The notes beneath the pieces were generated by a model. It was not told the DNA's origin. It worked only from the letters and a program-made list of their open reading frames with translations, and made no database searches. Positions 1-8,169 of a stretch of DNA of 64,000 bases are shown piece after piece. How positions within the stretch are numbered: the stretch's first letter is position 1; each line of letters starts with the position of its first letter. A program made the translations under genes and the position numbers. This DNA is from Ceriagrion tenellum (lineage: Eukaryota; Arthropoda; Insecta; Odonata; Coenagrionidae): assembly GCA_963169105.1 (NCBI GenBank), contig OY720632.1:6634001-6698000 (forward strand), read 5' to 3'.

Positions 1-1131
1 TCCCATAGAGCTCTCCAAACTAGAGTTAAATTAATGTCTATGAGAATATCTCTTCACTTTTGAAGCTATGAGAACTTCAATGCGTAAAGATGTTTTATTT
101 TTCCACGGTAGAGTTCCTATTATCCGACGTTTAAAAAACCAACCAGATTATCCAACAATCAGATTAGCCAATGGTCAGACCACAACAACCCCCTCTTTCA
201 CTTTACATCCCCTCTTCTCCCCCATCACCACCTACAGCTTCGTTCACATGCACACCCAGCTGATGCATTCAAGTCTACAAAATTCCTACATTTTACCCAT
301 GCACAAGGTTTTCCTGCACCAGGCTTTGGAATTATGAAGATGACACTGTTGCATCACAGTGAGTTCTTGGAATCACTGCTAGATGTTTGAGAGACATGGA
401 TGAGTAAGCTTATATTGTTTCCGTGGCCATTCTGTATATACTAAGTTTCCTTCAGTAGTAAAATTGATTTAAAATGTCTAATTCTTCGCGAAAGACAAAG
501 CGCTTCCAAGCCAAGCATTTCCAAGGAGTTGAAGATAATTTAATGGGCATCCAAGGGGTGGTACAAAGTAAGTGTGCCATTGCAAGTATACAGGAGGTAA
601 GTACCATCATATGCTAGGGAACTTGGGAAGTCGGTGCCCTTCACTTGTAAACTTTGAACACAGGCTCAGAAGAGACGTACTGAGGTTGGCTACAGCTTGG
701 GGTGGAGGAATGAGACTGAGGAGCTGCAAGTGTGCATAGGCTACCTTGATCCAAGTCTCAGAACTTTGAAAAACAAAAAGAAAATTTTGCTGATCAGCAT
801 AGTTTAGATTTCTCACAATGAGAGTACATAATGCATTGAACTCATGAATTTTAACTTTTGCTTATGAGAAAATAGAAGAGTACAAATAGAAAGAGAATGC
901 ATCACGTCTGAAAATAAGATTCACCAACAAACATTCCATGAATTGACTGAGTGTATTTATTGCACGTAACCAAAATACATCAATTTAAGTAGCAAACATG
1001 TATTGGAGAAGTATATGAAATGAACGACTGCCTGATGAACAAAATTATAATACATGAATACAAGTATTTCATCACAATATGCATGCAAGACTATGAGAAA
1101 GTGTGGAGCTGAAACCAAGGCCACAACAGTA
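1..1131. other. Non-coding flank, no gene seen
   Basis: I find no coding exon here on either strand. The open frames are short and have no recognisable domain. The stretch contains a diverged fragment (about 840-975) of a repeat that recurs at 23.9-24.05 kb. The sequence changes character at about 1132, where the inverted repeat of the next element begins. I looked here on the minus strand for the missing end of the TopBP1 gene and saw nothing convincing. Confidence 0.4.
840..975 (+). repeat. Fragment of a dispersed repeat shared with 23.9-24.05 kb
   Basis: Several blocks occur in the same order here and at about 23930-24065: catgaattttaac, then acgtctga, then ataagattcac, then a block ending in gaattga followed by a ...gcacgt stretch. 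The second copy lies inside the hAT-like non-autonomous element at 23608-24268. This is therefore probably an older, partial copy of the same family. The alignment was done by eye and is gapped. Confidence 0.4.
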
Positions 1132-1263
1132 GCAGGAAAATAATTGTTCTGGCGCAAGGTCAACCGGATTCCACCCCGCCGTCGCCAGACAGCCTTGAAC
1201 AGGACCGGACTTGTTCGAGGTCATCCCACCCCACTAGCCACACGAGGTCGATGTGTGAGACTC
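1132..1263 (+). repeat. Left terminal inverted repeat
   Basis: This starts at gcaggaaaataa and matches the reverse complement of 7140-7271 at roughly nine positions in ten. The match runs through ggtcaaccggattccaccc, then gccagacagccttgaacagg, then ttgttcgaggtcatcccacc. Similarity stops just after the cgaggtcga block. The repeat is much more GC-rich than its surroundings. Confidence 0.75.
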
Positions 1264-1317
1264 CTTCAAAGGACCTCCAGACCTCCCCTCCTACTTACTC
1301 CCCTCCAATGCGAGTGG

Positions 1318-1325
1318 TATAAAAA
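1318..1325 (+). promoter_or_regulatory. TATA box of gene A
   Basis: TATAAAAA is followed by ACGAGAGT, a pairing nearly repeated at the other plus-strand TATA box at 2561. It lies 62 bases before the ATG of gene A and 55 bases inside the end of the left inverted repeat, in a C-rich stretch. An RNA start 25-30 bases downstream (about 1348) would give a short leader. Confidence 0.6.
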
Positions 1326-1386
1326 CGAGAGTAAAGCGAAGTAAGAGCACACATTGCGAACCATCACACACCAAGCAGTTGAGAAA

Positions 1387-2031
1387 ATGTCTTCTAAAAT
1401 CGACAGTTTTCAACAGATCCCAAGAGCACGCTTGGGTGATGCATATTTGCGAGTGGAGAGACAGGACGATGGGTCTACCTACAAAATATTTATCCCCAAA
1501 GACCTTATGAAGGAGGAATGTATGGATTTCATGTTAACAGTAATGTTTAACACGTCATACTACTACGTGTTTAGACATCAAAAACGAGAGTTTGAGGTGG
1601 TCGGACAGAATGTGACATTCTCCGGCTTCCCAGATGGAAACGGGACGGTGGAGAGATTCAACATTACCCTGATGTCTGATATCACCGATCCGGAAAAACG
1701 TCGCAAGGCTGAGGAGCAGCTTCCTATCATCTGGCTGGATGTGAACGAGGGCTAGAAGCCAGCTCCACGACCCTACGGAGGAAGTGTTCCAGAGAGAACT
1801 GAAGTCGATGGAAGGTTCAAGGTTATTTGCATATGTGTATCAAAATATAGTGGTGAGATCTTGATATCAAAAGGTGGTGCTGGTGAGATCGCAGAGGTTG
1901 ACGGAAGGAAGCCAGTGTGCTACACGGACCATAAAGAATCTCAAATGAGATATGGTAGCACTGATGATGCAATCAAAGGGGCTCCTTTGCGAGTAATCAA
2001 ATTTGTGCTCGCCACTGAAATGCTTATATAA
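1387..2031 (+). pseudogene. Gene A, unknown protein with one in-frame TAG
   Basis: Not recognised. The frame opens at ATG 1387 and runs 122 codons to a TAG at 1753-1755. It then stays open in the same frame to TAA 2029-2031, so the full frame would be about 214 codons. The first part has a compact region (YKIFIPKDLMKEE, then VVGQNVTFSGFP, then TVERFNITL). The part after the TAG (SKYSGEILISKGG, then KPVCYTDH) also matches gene D, which argues that both parts once formed one protein. The TAG may be a disabling mutation or a read-through site. An AATAAA signal follows at 2042-2047, and the TATA box at 1318 lies upstream. ATG 1387 was chosen because it is the first ATG in frame with the conserved region that fits the TATA position. 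An ATG at 1354 is also in frame but would add a basic, unconserved stretch. Confidence 0.5.
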
Positions 2032-2041
2032 CTGTTCTATA

Positions 2042-2047
2042 AATAAA
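2042..2047 (+). terminator. Poly(A) signal of gene A
   Basis: A canonical AATAAA lies 11 bases after the TAA that ends the extended frame of gene A. It is well placed for that frame and poorly placed (almost 300 bases away) for the TAG at 1753. Confidence 0.5.
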
Positions 2048-2489
2048 AAATATAAACTAATATTGCCTTGTCATTCATTATTACTCTTTTCCCTATTTTT
2101 TATCTAGCTGAGTAATGACTCTAGAAGATGACCAAAAATATGATCTGTTAGCCAAGTCATGACTCTTTCCAAGAAATGCTTTACTTTTGCGCTAAATTGG
2201 TAAATTTGAGAGAAAATAATTCTTCTGTATAAATTTCCTTTCAATTCAAGTTATCTTTTGAGCCTCTTGACGCTGTTTACTAGTTGTTTGCTAGCTGACT
2301 AATAGCTATAGAAGATAACAAAATATGATTTGTTAGACAATTAATTACTCTTATCGCGCTAGAGATCTTAATTTGAGAGAAAATATATTTTTAAACGTTT
2401 AGTTTATAAACAGCACAAAATCAAATTTTCCCTCTGAAAATTGAGGCTGACCGAACTCGCAGTGCCACGGAAAACTGGAAATTGAGGCG

Positions 2490-2680
2490 GACTGAGGAGT
2501 TTGGGCGTTGGCCACCAAGAACTTGAGGGGAATTTGGGCGTTGGTCACCAGCCAGAATCGTATAAATACGAGAGTCCGAAGTGCAGAAAGTATCACTTCG
2601 TGGGCTTTGGCCCTCCCAACCCCCCCTGACCAGGGGGGTTTCCACCAGAAGCCATTGTTGGATCGCCGGTTGCAGTACAG
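2490..2680 (+). promoter_or_regulatory. TATA promoter with duplicated upstream motif and possible leader exon
   Basis: TATAAATA at 2561-2568 is followed by ACGAGAGT, as at gene A. Upstream, the motif tttgggcgttggycacca occurs twice, about 29 bases apart. Downstream is a GC-rich stretch with an 8-bp G/C hairpin (2618-2640) ending at cagtacag|gtgagc (2680/2681), a good splice donor. The stretch therefore looks like a promoter with a non-coding first exon. I could not identify the gene it served. The 60-codon frame at 2731 shows no known domain. Confidence 0.4.
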
Positions 2681-3030
2681 GTGAGCATTACCGTTAGCTC
2701 TAATGCTTTCGGATTTTCTTTATTGTCATCTTGGGGGTGTCCTCAACAACCTCATTATATTTGGAGGTGTATAGAATGCCCTATCGAGGCTATGCCTCTC
2801 ATTATCTTTTAATAAGTTCCGAAGAACTAAACACCGAAAACACGTTTCTGCTCATAGCTCATTTGTTAGAAGAGAGAAATTTTTTTTCAATAACAAATGT
2901 GTTCAGCTATTGATTATACAACCAACTTATGACAAAAATTTGGCCTAGACCATCTACGCTAGCCTAGAAATAGACAAACAATAATTATTGGCTACAACAA
3001 AAAATATATAAAATAGCTTTTTTTGGGAAA

Positions 3031-3112
3031 AAAACATTTTTGTCATTTTTTATATTTTTCCAAAAAAAATTAAAAAAATGTTTTGGTCATTTTTTATATT
3101 TTTCCAAAAATC
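3031..3112 (+). repeat. AT-rich tandem duplication
   Basis: A unit of about 44 bp ending in tcattttttatatttttcc is present twice in a row with minor changes. It lies between the remnants of genes A and B and looks non-coding. Confidence 0.6.
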
Positions 3113-3179
3113 GAATAAAAATTTGGGGTTGGTAGACTTCAAATAAAAGAAAGTTTTCAGTCGATTTTTATTAGATCTT

Positions 3180-3583
3180 CGTTCACATATATGGAGATTT
3201 AATTGTCGCCGTAGTTGTAGAGTAATATTTCCGCCCCCGACAAAGTAAAATATTTTGGGAGGAAGAGTTTCCTCTTCCTCCCAAATTCCTATTCCCAAGT
3301 TCCCTAATTACTACTGCCACTAACGCCTCCCCGCGTACCGCGTGTTGACCCTCTCGAGCATCTCCACGCGGTAGCGCCTCCCCACCTGAAGGCCCTCCTT
3401 CTTCAAGAACGCCGCCTCCTTCTGCTCAGCCAACAACTTTTCTATGACTGAGCAGGGTGTGGTGGAAGGTTCAACGAGGGTGTCATTCCCGACGGGGGCG
3501 GATGGTCCAGCGAGGGCGGAAGGTACGGCGGATGCTTCGGCGGCTGCTGCCGCAGCGATTTTATCGGTATTGCTGCTGTTCAT
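3180..3583 (-). pseudogene. Gene B, unknown protein with a VNTRY motif, frameshifted
   Basis: The reading frame starts at ATG 3583 (MNSSNTDK). It has a low-complexity Ala/Ser-rich head, then IEKLLAEQKEAAFLKKE, then VGRRYRVEMLERVNTRY, and a stop at 3320. In another frame further along the minus strand (about 3180-3260) one can read KLFLPKYFTLSGAEI. The order 'short basic region, VNTRY, then FLPKYF' resembles, from memory, a small domain found in many uncharacterised arthropod proteins that may bind single-stranded nucleic acid. That resemblance is inference. At least one frameshift and a stop make this copy inactive. A TATA box lies at 3859-3866. A possible 5' leader intron opens with a GTGAGT donor near 3760 and closes at a TATATAG acceptor just before the ATG. 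Gene C diverges from the same upstream region. Confidence 0.4.
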
Positions 3584-3858
3584 TCTATATAAGGTGTGTA
3601 AGAAAATAATAATTAGTGCGCAGGTTCTCACACTGCCTGAAGAGAGATTGGATCTAGCACATTAACTCTCTCTACGCCATGAACTAGCGTTACGACAGAG
3701 TTCATATTACATTAGGTGTCAAAATGAAACGGAACTGGGGATAACAATTATTTATACTCACATGGTACTGGTGATGAAGGTTGTTGAGTTTGAGATGCTG
3801 GTGGTTGTTTACAGCGGCAGTCCTGCTTTGCAAGTGAAGTGTTCTCCAAATCACATGC

Positions 3859-3866
3859 CTTATATA
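3859..3866 (-). promoter_or_regulatory. TATA box of gene B
   Basis: On the minus strand this reads TATATAAG. It lies about 280 bases before the gene B ATG, a distance that a leader intron would shorten in the mature RNA. It sits on the opposite side of the repeat block 3905-4160 from the gene C promoter. Confidence 0.45.
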
Positions 3867-3904
3867 CTTAAGTCTGAATACCACACCCTTTAGTACGGAC
3901 TATG

Positions 3905-4160
3905 GGGAGTGGTGCCCACCTTTCCATCCTTGAGAGCGTCAACACATTGCGATATTGCATCAGCCGATGAAAGGAGAGTAGGCACGAGGCCAAACGAGAC
4001 CCACCCTTACGCCCTTGAGTCACCTTCATCAGAGAGGAAAATGTCCGCTTGAAAGTGAAAGTAACTTTGAAAGTGCCAAATATTGCGATATTGCATCAGC
4101 CGATGGAAGGAGAGTAGGCACAAGTTCAGACGAGACCCGCCCTTCCACCCTTGAGAGTCG
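3905..4160 (+). repeat. Spaced direct repeats between divergent genes B and C
   Basis: A unit beginning attgcgatattgcatcagcc at 3946 recurs at 4082, 136 bases later, and continues through ggagagtaggcac and cgagaccc. A third, partial copy of its tail (ccacctttccatccttgag) lies at about 3916. The repeats sit between the two divergent TATA boxes (3859 minus, 4201 plus), where shared regulatory elements would be expected. Confidence 0.65.
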
Positions 4161-4200
4161 TATCAACCACCACTCTTTTACCCAATTGTTAGTGAAATCG

Positions 4201-4208
4201 TATATATA
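4201..4208 (+). promoter_or_regulatory. TATA box of gene C
   Basis: TATATATA lies 56 bases before the ATG of gene C at 4257, with a T/C-rich leader between them. The spacing is close to that of the gene A promoter. Confidence 0.55.
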
Positions 4209-4256
4209 GCCTCAGTACTAAGTCTTTTACTATCTTTTTCACCTTACAGTTCAAAT

Positions 4257-4540
4257 ATGTCTGGTGTGATACGTTTAAACCGAACGCAGTTTAAGGAAGT
4301 GAATGTCTCTTCATCACCTATTCCAACCACCTATTTTGGGGCACTTTCAAGAAACAAGGGAAACTAGTTGCTGGGGGAAAGAAGCTTTGGTTTCAAGACC
4401 CTCTGCACTGCGATGAGACTTCCTTCAACAGTGGATTCATCTCTTACGCTGAGCTTCTCCCCACTTTGGAGGCCATCATTGAGGGAGCGACTGCTCTCTT
4501 CGCATTTAGCGAGAAAGAGTGCGAATTTCTCTCTCTTTGA
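4257..4540 (+). pseudogene. Gene C, unknown protein, one frameshift
   Basis: Not recognised. From ATG 4257 the frame reads MSGVIRLNRTQFKEV, then a Ser/Pro stretch and TTYFGALSRNKG, and meets a TAG near 4365. One frame away the sequence resumes as KLVAGGKKLWFQDPLHCDE and continues through ELLPTLEAIIEGATALFAF to a TGA at 4538-4540. The two halves abut, so a small indel near 4355 is the simplest explanation. The intact form would be about 94 residues. The TATA box at 4201 and the divergent gene B place it in the core of the 1132-7271 element. Open frames between 4540 and 4910 are Pro/Ser-rich and unresolved. Confidence 0.4.
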
Positions 4541-5521
4541 AGAAAGAACTTCATTGTCCCCCTCCCGAAAAATGTAGCTTTATTGCATTTTCCTGCCTCA
4601 ATCCATGTCACAAATTTCGCAGTAGCACTTGCACACTGAGAGACGCACATTCCCTCGCTCAATGGTTCCAGTATAACTGTCTCAAGGCTGAAGTTGACCC
4701 ATGCCCATCCGGCGATGACGCTTGTTCCCCCACTCCTCCCCCAACATCCTCTTCCTCTTAAGCAACCTGCGAGCGCGACGTTTGTCAGTTGCTATGGTGT
4801 CGCCATCAGAGGAAGTGGTCCTGCAGTCTCCCCCCATCACGAGGAAGAGACCAGCAGCACATCATCATCCCAGTCCCGCTGTATCTCCACTCTGCTACTT
4901 TAATCAGTGAATTATTTAAATAGTACAAAGTCGAAGAGTGTGTGTGTTGGTTACGATCCTGGCAGACTTTGAGCTGGTGGTGCAATTTAACCAAGTAAAC
5001 AAAAAGAGTAATTGTTTTGCAAGCTGATTGGACTAAAATTCTAAATTTGGAAGACTGTGGATGTTTTTTTCTACAAAGGTGAAAAAGAACAGTTAACTTC
5101 ATCCTGCTTAGCCTATGCAAATTATTTTGGGAAGACATTTCTGCATAAAGAACATAAGCTCGTTTAACTTGAATGGTGATGAATGGTATGCTCTGATGAA
5201 ATTCTCCAAGCTGATAAATCTATTTCTTCGGCGACTTTCGAGCAGTCGTGATTAAGTGAGAATTTCTCGCAACCAAATTATGTAATAATATGTTTAATTT
5301 GGATTTGGAAAGACATGAATTGGAGATGGTACTCATAACGTATGATTTGCCTGGTAATCAATAAGTATAACGTGGTTATGCTCTGATTTTTCCAGCGCGG
5401 GTGAGTGTAAGGCTTTTTGACCTCTGGCACGAAGCAAAATTCTGTAAGTCAAAAGGTCTTTGATGTGTGTTTAACCCCTGGCATTGGGTGTAAAAACCTT
5501 GTAAGTTGGACAGACATCGCG
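4541..5521. other. Unresolved interior of the inverted-repeat element
   Basis: Overlapping open frames at 4680-4910 are Pro/Ser-rich in several frames, which suggests composition and not coding. From 4910 to 5400 the sequence is AT-rich and I see no gene. Confidence 0.3.
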
Positions 5522-6081
5522 ATGACTGCCATTATCGAATTTCAAAGCTTTACCGCTAAGGATAAAAGTTACATAGTCAAGGAATTGGCCATTTTTAATG
5601 TTCAAAACAAATGCTGCAATACGTGGCTCTTTAAATCACCGACCCGACTATTATACGCGAAAGATGCTTCTTGGTTGAGAAAAACTATCACGGTTTGTCA
5701 GAATAAGCTGGAGATGTAGATTATTCAGAATTGGAGAGTGTATTATATAATTACACGAAGTAATACAAATATCTGTTCACCAAAGGTGCACAAAAGGCAT
5801 CTTTCTTAAGTAGTCTTCTTCCCAAGGGAATTTGTGTGGGTAATTTGGAATTCTATGGATGCCCCTCGCTTAAGAAATTAACTACAGATGATGAATGTTT
5901 AATTGACGCTCATTTTCAAGCAATTTACAATATGCTAGAAAGAATTGTCATAAGCTTGCTAACTGGTGTATACAAAATAAAAAATGTTGAAACAATAAAT
6001 TTGCAAAACCAATACCGTCTTTTTATTAAAAAACCCATTCCTGGTAAGGTCTTAAATGAAAAAGAGCATGGTAAGGGATAA
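5522..6081 (+). pseudogene. Gene E, unknown protein with GCPSLKKL motif, frameshift and stop
   Basis: A first segment from ATG 5522 reads MTAIIEFQSF, then YIVKELAIFNVQNK, and ends at TAG 5717-5719. One frame away the sequence continues as DYSELESVLYNYTK, has one further TAA, and goes on through FLSSLLPKG and NLEFYGCPSLKKL to TAA 6079-6081. The pattern 'IVKELAI ... FxSP ... NLE-x-GCPSLKKL ... C-x3-H' resembles, from memory, a recurrent uncharacterised protein of insects and cnidarians. I cannot assign a function. The gene ends about 100 bases from the convergent gene D. No clear TATA box was found upstream. Confidence 0.4.
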
Positions 6082-6182
6082 TTCTTTTTATTTAAAACAA
6101 AGTAATATCTGATGATACAACATTGAGAATAGAGTACAAGATTGAATCAATTCTCCTATTTCCTCGTTTGTCTGTCCATAGT

Positions 6183-6751
6183 TTATTCTTGATTTTTTCC
6201 CGTTGTAAATGTCACTGGGCGCACACTATCTGGTTCGTCACAGGTCAATCCGAGGCTCACATGGATATTTTTCGATCCTTTTGATACACGAGCACCACCA
6301 CCATCACCTTCCACAATTTCTGATCCTTTTGGTAAAGATAGCGTGAAAGCACCACCACACTCTATTACGTTATCATGATGTATTTCGTACACATTGCATA
6401 CGATAAGGTTTCTTGATTCATGGCTTTCTCCAACATTTCACCTGTGAGTTTCAACTGTTTCACTGTGGACACGTTGAACCGCTCAATAATTTTAGTAAAT
6501 GGATTCCGGTAGCCAGAAAAGTTAATACTCCGCCCCACGAGAGCAATCATTTTATCCATATGATTCACTTCAATGTAGTATCTATTGTCGAACTTCATAT
6601 GAAGGATAAGATCAATTTGGTCATTGTTCTCCAGCAGCGGTGAGGGAAGACACACTTCGTACACATTGCTCACGTTCTCCTTCACTTTGCTAACGCGAAG
6701 CTGATGCACACCGCCCAGCTCTTCACTTGTAGATAGTGGTATGTTCCACAT
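6183..6751 (-). pseudogene. Gene D, diverged paralog of gene A, one frameshift
   Basis: The minus-strand frame opens at ATG 6751 and contains NVYEVCLPSPLL, then KMIALVGRSINFSGY, then KIIERFNVST. These align in order with the corresponding blocks of gene A (YKIFIPKDL, VVGQNVTFSGFP, TVERFNITL). Near 6410 the frame shifts. The continuation (ECGGAFTLSLPKGSEIV, then RPVTFTTG) aligns with the part of gene A that lies beyond its TAG. A TATA box (7091-7097) and the right inverted repeat lie upstream, mirroring gene A. An AATAAA on the minus strand lies near 6090. Small acidic frames between 6751 and 6911 may be an N-terminal part that has decayed. Function unknown. Confidence 0.5.
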
Positions 6752-7090
6752 CCTTACACCACGGTTGATTGGCGAGGTCTGATGTACAAATATCGTCGTC
6801 GTTCTCTTTATAATGGCTTGACCGTTGGCATGATTTCAATCTCCTCGTCCTCCATAATGATTCATAGAGAAATCTCGGGGGCGTGGCTAATTTTTCTATC
6901 CACGTCGTCAATCGAGGTCTCCATGCTAAGAAGTATCATCAATGTCTTCTAAAAGCAATATGACAAAGACTGACTCGTGTAACTCTTGATCCCTCCCATT
7001 ATGGATCAGAGGTCTGGTTACAATAGGAGACATGACCTGTCCCATACTGCAGTAGTAACATATATGGCTAAAAGTTTCACTCGTTTGTTC

Positions 7091-7097
7091 TTTTATA
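7091..7097 (-). promoter_or_regulatory. TATA box of gene D
   Basis: On the minus strand this reads GGATATAAAAG, placed just inside the right inverted repeat, as the gene A TATA box is placed inside the left one. The leader to ATG 6751 is about 340 bases, longer than for gene A, so an additional upstream exon or lost N-terminus is possible. Confidence 0.55.
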
Positions 7098-7139
7098 TCC
7101 TCCCCAACCATGAGCTAATCTTGCTCTTGGGTTGCGTCA

Positions 7140-7271
7140 GACGCTCGCACGTCGACCTCGTCTGGCTAGTGGGGTGGGATGACCTCGAACAAGTATGGTC
7201 CTGTTCAAGGCTGTCTGGCGGCGGCAGGGTGGAATCCGGTTGACCTTGCACCAGAACATTTATTTTCCTGC
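7140..7271 (-). repeat. Right terminal inverted repeat
   Basis: The reverse complement of this stretch matches 1132-1263 at about nine positions in ten, with no large gap. Outside both copies the flanks show no matching extension and no obvious direct duplication. Confidence 0.75.
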
Positions 7272-8169
7272 AACTCACAACTACCACTCAAGGAACGGAT
7301 TATCCAGCCCTCTTGATTATACCAATGGGCTTACCCTCCATTTCCATGGATAATCAGCACTCTAATGTACCTGCACTTATTACATTATTTGTGTAAAAAG
7401 TCATCAATTGCAACGGCTAGAAATATAGTGACAATATTCATAGGAATTTTGGGTGAAGAAAAATCAAACAACAGGAAATGATATCAACAGGAATCAAAAG
7501 GGAAAAAGCAGAATTGATGATGATTAATGGCCAGTTGCAGGAACGACACAAGTGTATTCCATAGAGTTATGGGACCCATAAGCTATGGTAATCATTTAAT
7601 AAGCATTGTAGAAACATTTAATAAATTTATTGGTTTCATAAATGGCTTCATAACTTATGGAATGCAGTTATGAGATCCATAAGCAGCCAAGATGGTGGAA
7701 TCGGGATGCACCACTTGGAAACTTAATTACTTGTAAAAAGACTTGTTTTGAAATGAATGATGAGTATGCTTACTATGACTGAATAATTATTACGTACATT
7801 AGCATTTTCCATAGGATAAGCCACTATAAATTTTTTCCAGCAATTGAAGATAAAATCAAACATTAAGGATGAGTCAAATCCAAATGCCAATTCTCGACAT
7901 TTGGATTCGACTCATCCTTAACCTTAGAGACCACTTTCTTAAAAGCTCAGTATCTCATGAAATAATGATCGAATTTTCATAAAACAAAAAGTATGTTTAT
8001 GTGAAAACATTGAAAAACCTGTAATTTCATCTTTATAAGATATGTAAAAATTGTAAATAAACTTTTTGAGTACGAGAAGGAATGAAAACATTAGAAATAA
8101 TAATACTTTATTATTTACTCACATATTTTTGTAGTGAAGTTCCTCCTGATGTTCCAAAACACATTAACT
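7272..8169. other. Non-coding spacer with one long hairpin
   Basis: No gene or exon was recognised. The AT-rich stretch holds the hairpin at 7863-7921 and otherwise shows nothing I can name. Confidence 0.35.
7863..7921. repeat. 24-bp hairpin with 11-base loop
   Basis: The arms are 7863-7886 and 7898-7921, complementary with a single mismatch. The left arm reads ttaaggatgagtcaaatcca, then aatg. It could be a precursor-like RNA hairpin, a foldback element, or a template-switch scar. Confidence 0.7.

Larger units (their letters stand above)
1132..7271. mobile_element. About 6.1-kb inverted-repeat element with at least five gene remnants (unclassified)
   Basis: Two inverted copies of a GC-richer sequence of about 132 bp close this segment (1132-1263 and 7140-7271). 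Between them lie gene A (+, 1387), gene B (-, 3583), gene C (+, 4257), gene E (+, 5522) and gene D (-, 6751). TATA boxes lie upstream of A, B, C and D, plus one at 2561. A and D are homologous and point inward from opposite ends, so the termini are partly an inverted duplication. Every gene is short, and all but A carry a frameshift. I see no Rep/NS1 helicase, B-family polymerase, retroviral-type integrase, capsid or DDE transposase. The layout (terminal repeats that include promoters, opposed genes) recalls small DNA viruses or virus-derived elements. A non-autonomous DNA transposon that has captured genes is equally possible. No clear target-site duplication was found. Confidence 0.6.

Noticed and set aside
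3444..3665. Plus-strand frame over gene B
   Set aside because: Ala-rich mirror of the gene B low-complexity region. The minus strand has the promoter and the conserved motifs.
1132..7271. Idea that this is an integrated densovirus
   Set aside because: Size, terminal repeats and opposed genes would fit, but no NS1 helicase or capsid motifs were found in any frame, and the end genes are paralogs of each other. Left as unclassified.
1132..7271. Idea that this is a Polinton/Maverick
   Set aside because: It is far shorter than the usual 15-20 kb, and no B-family polymerase, integrase, protease or ATPase was seen. A deleted derivative cannot be excluded.
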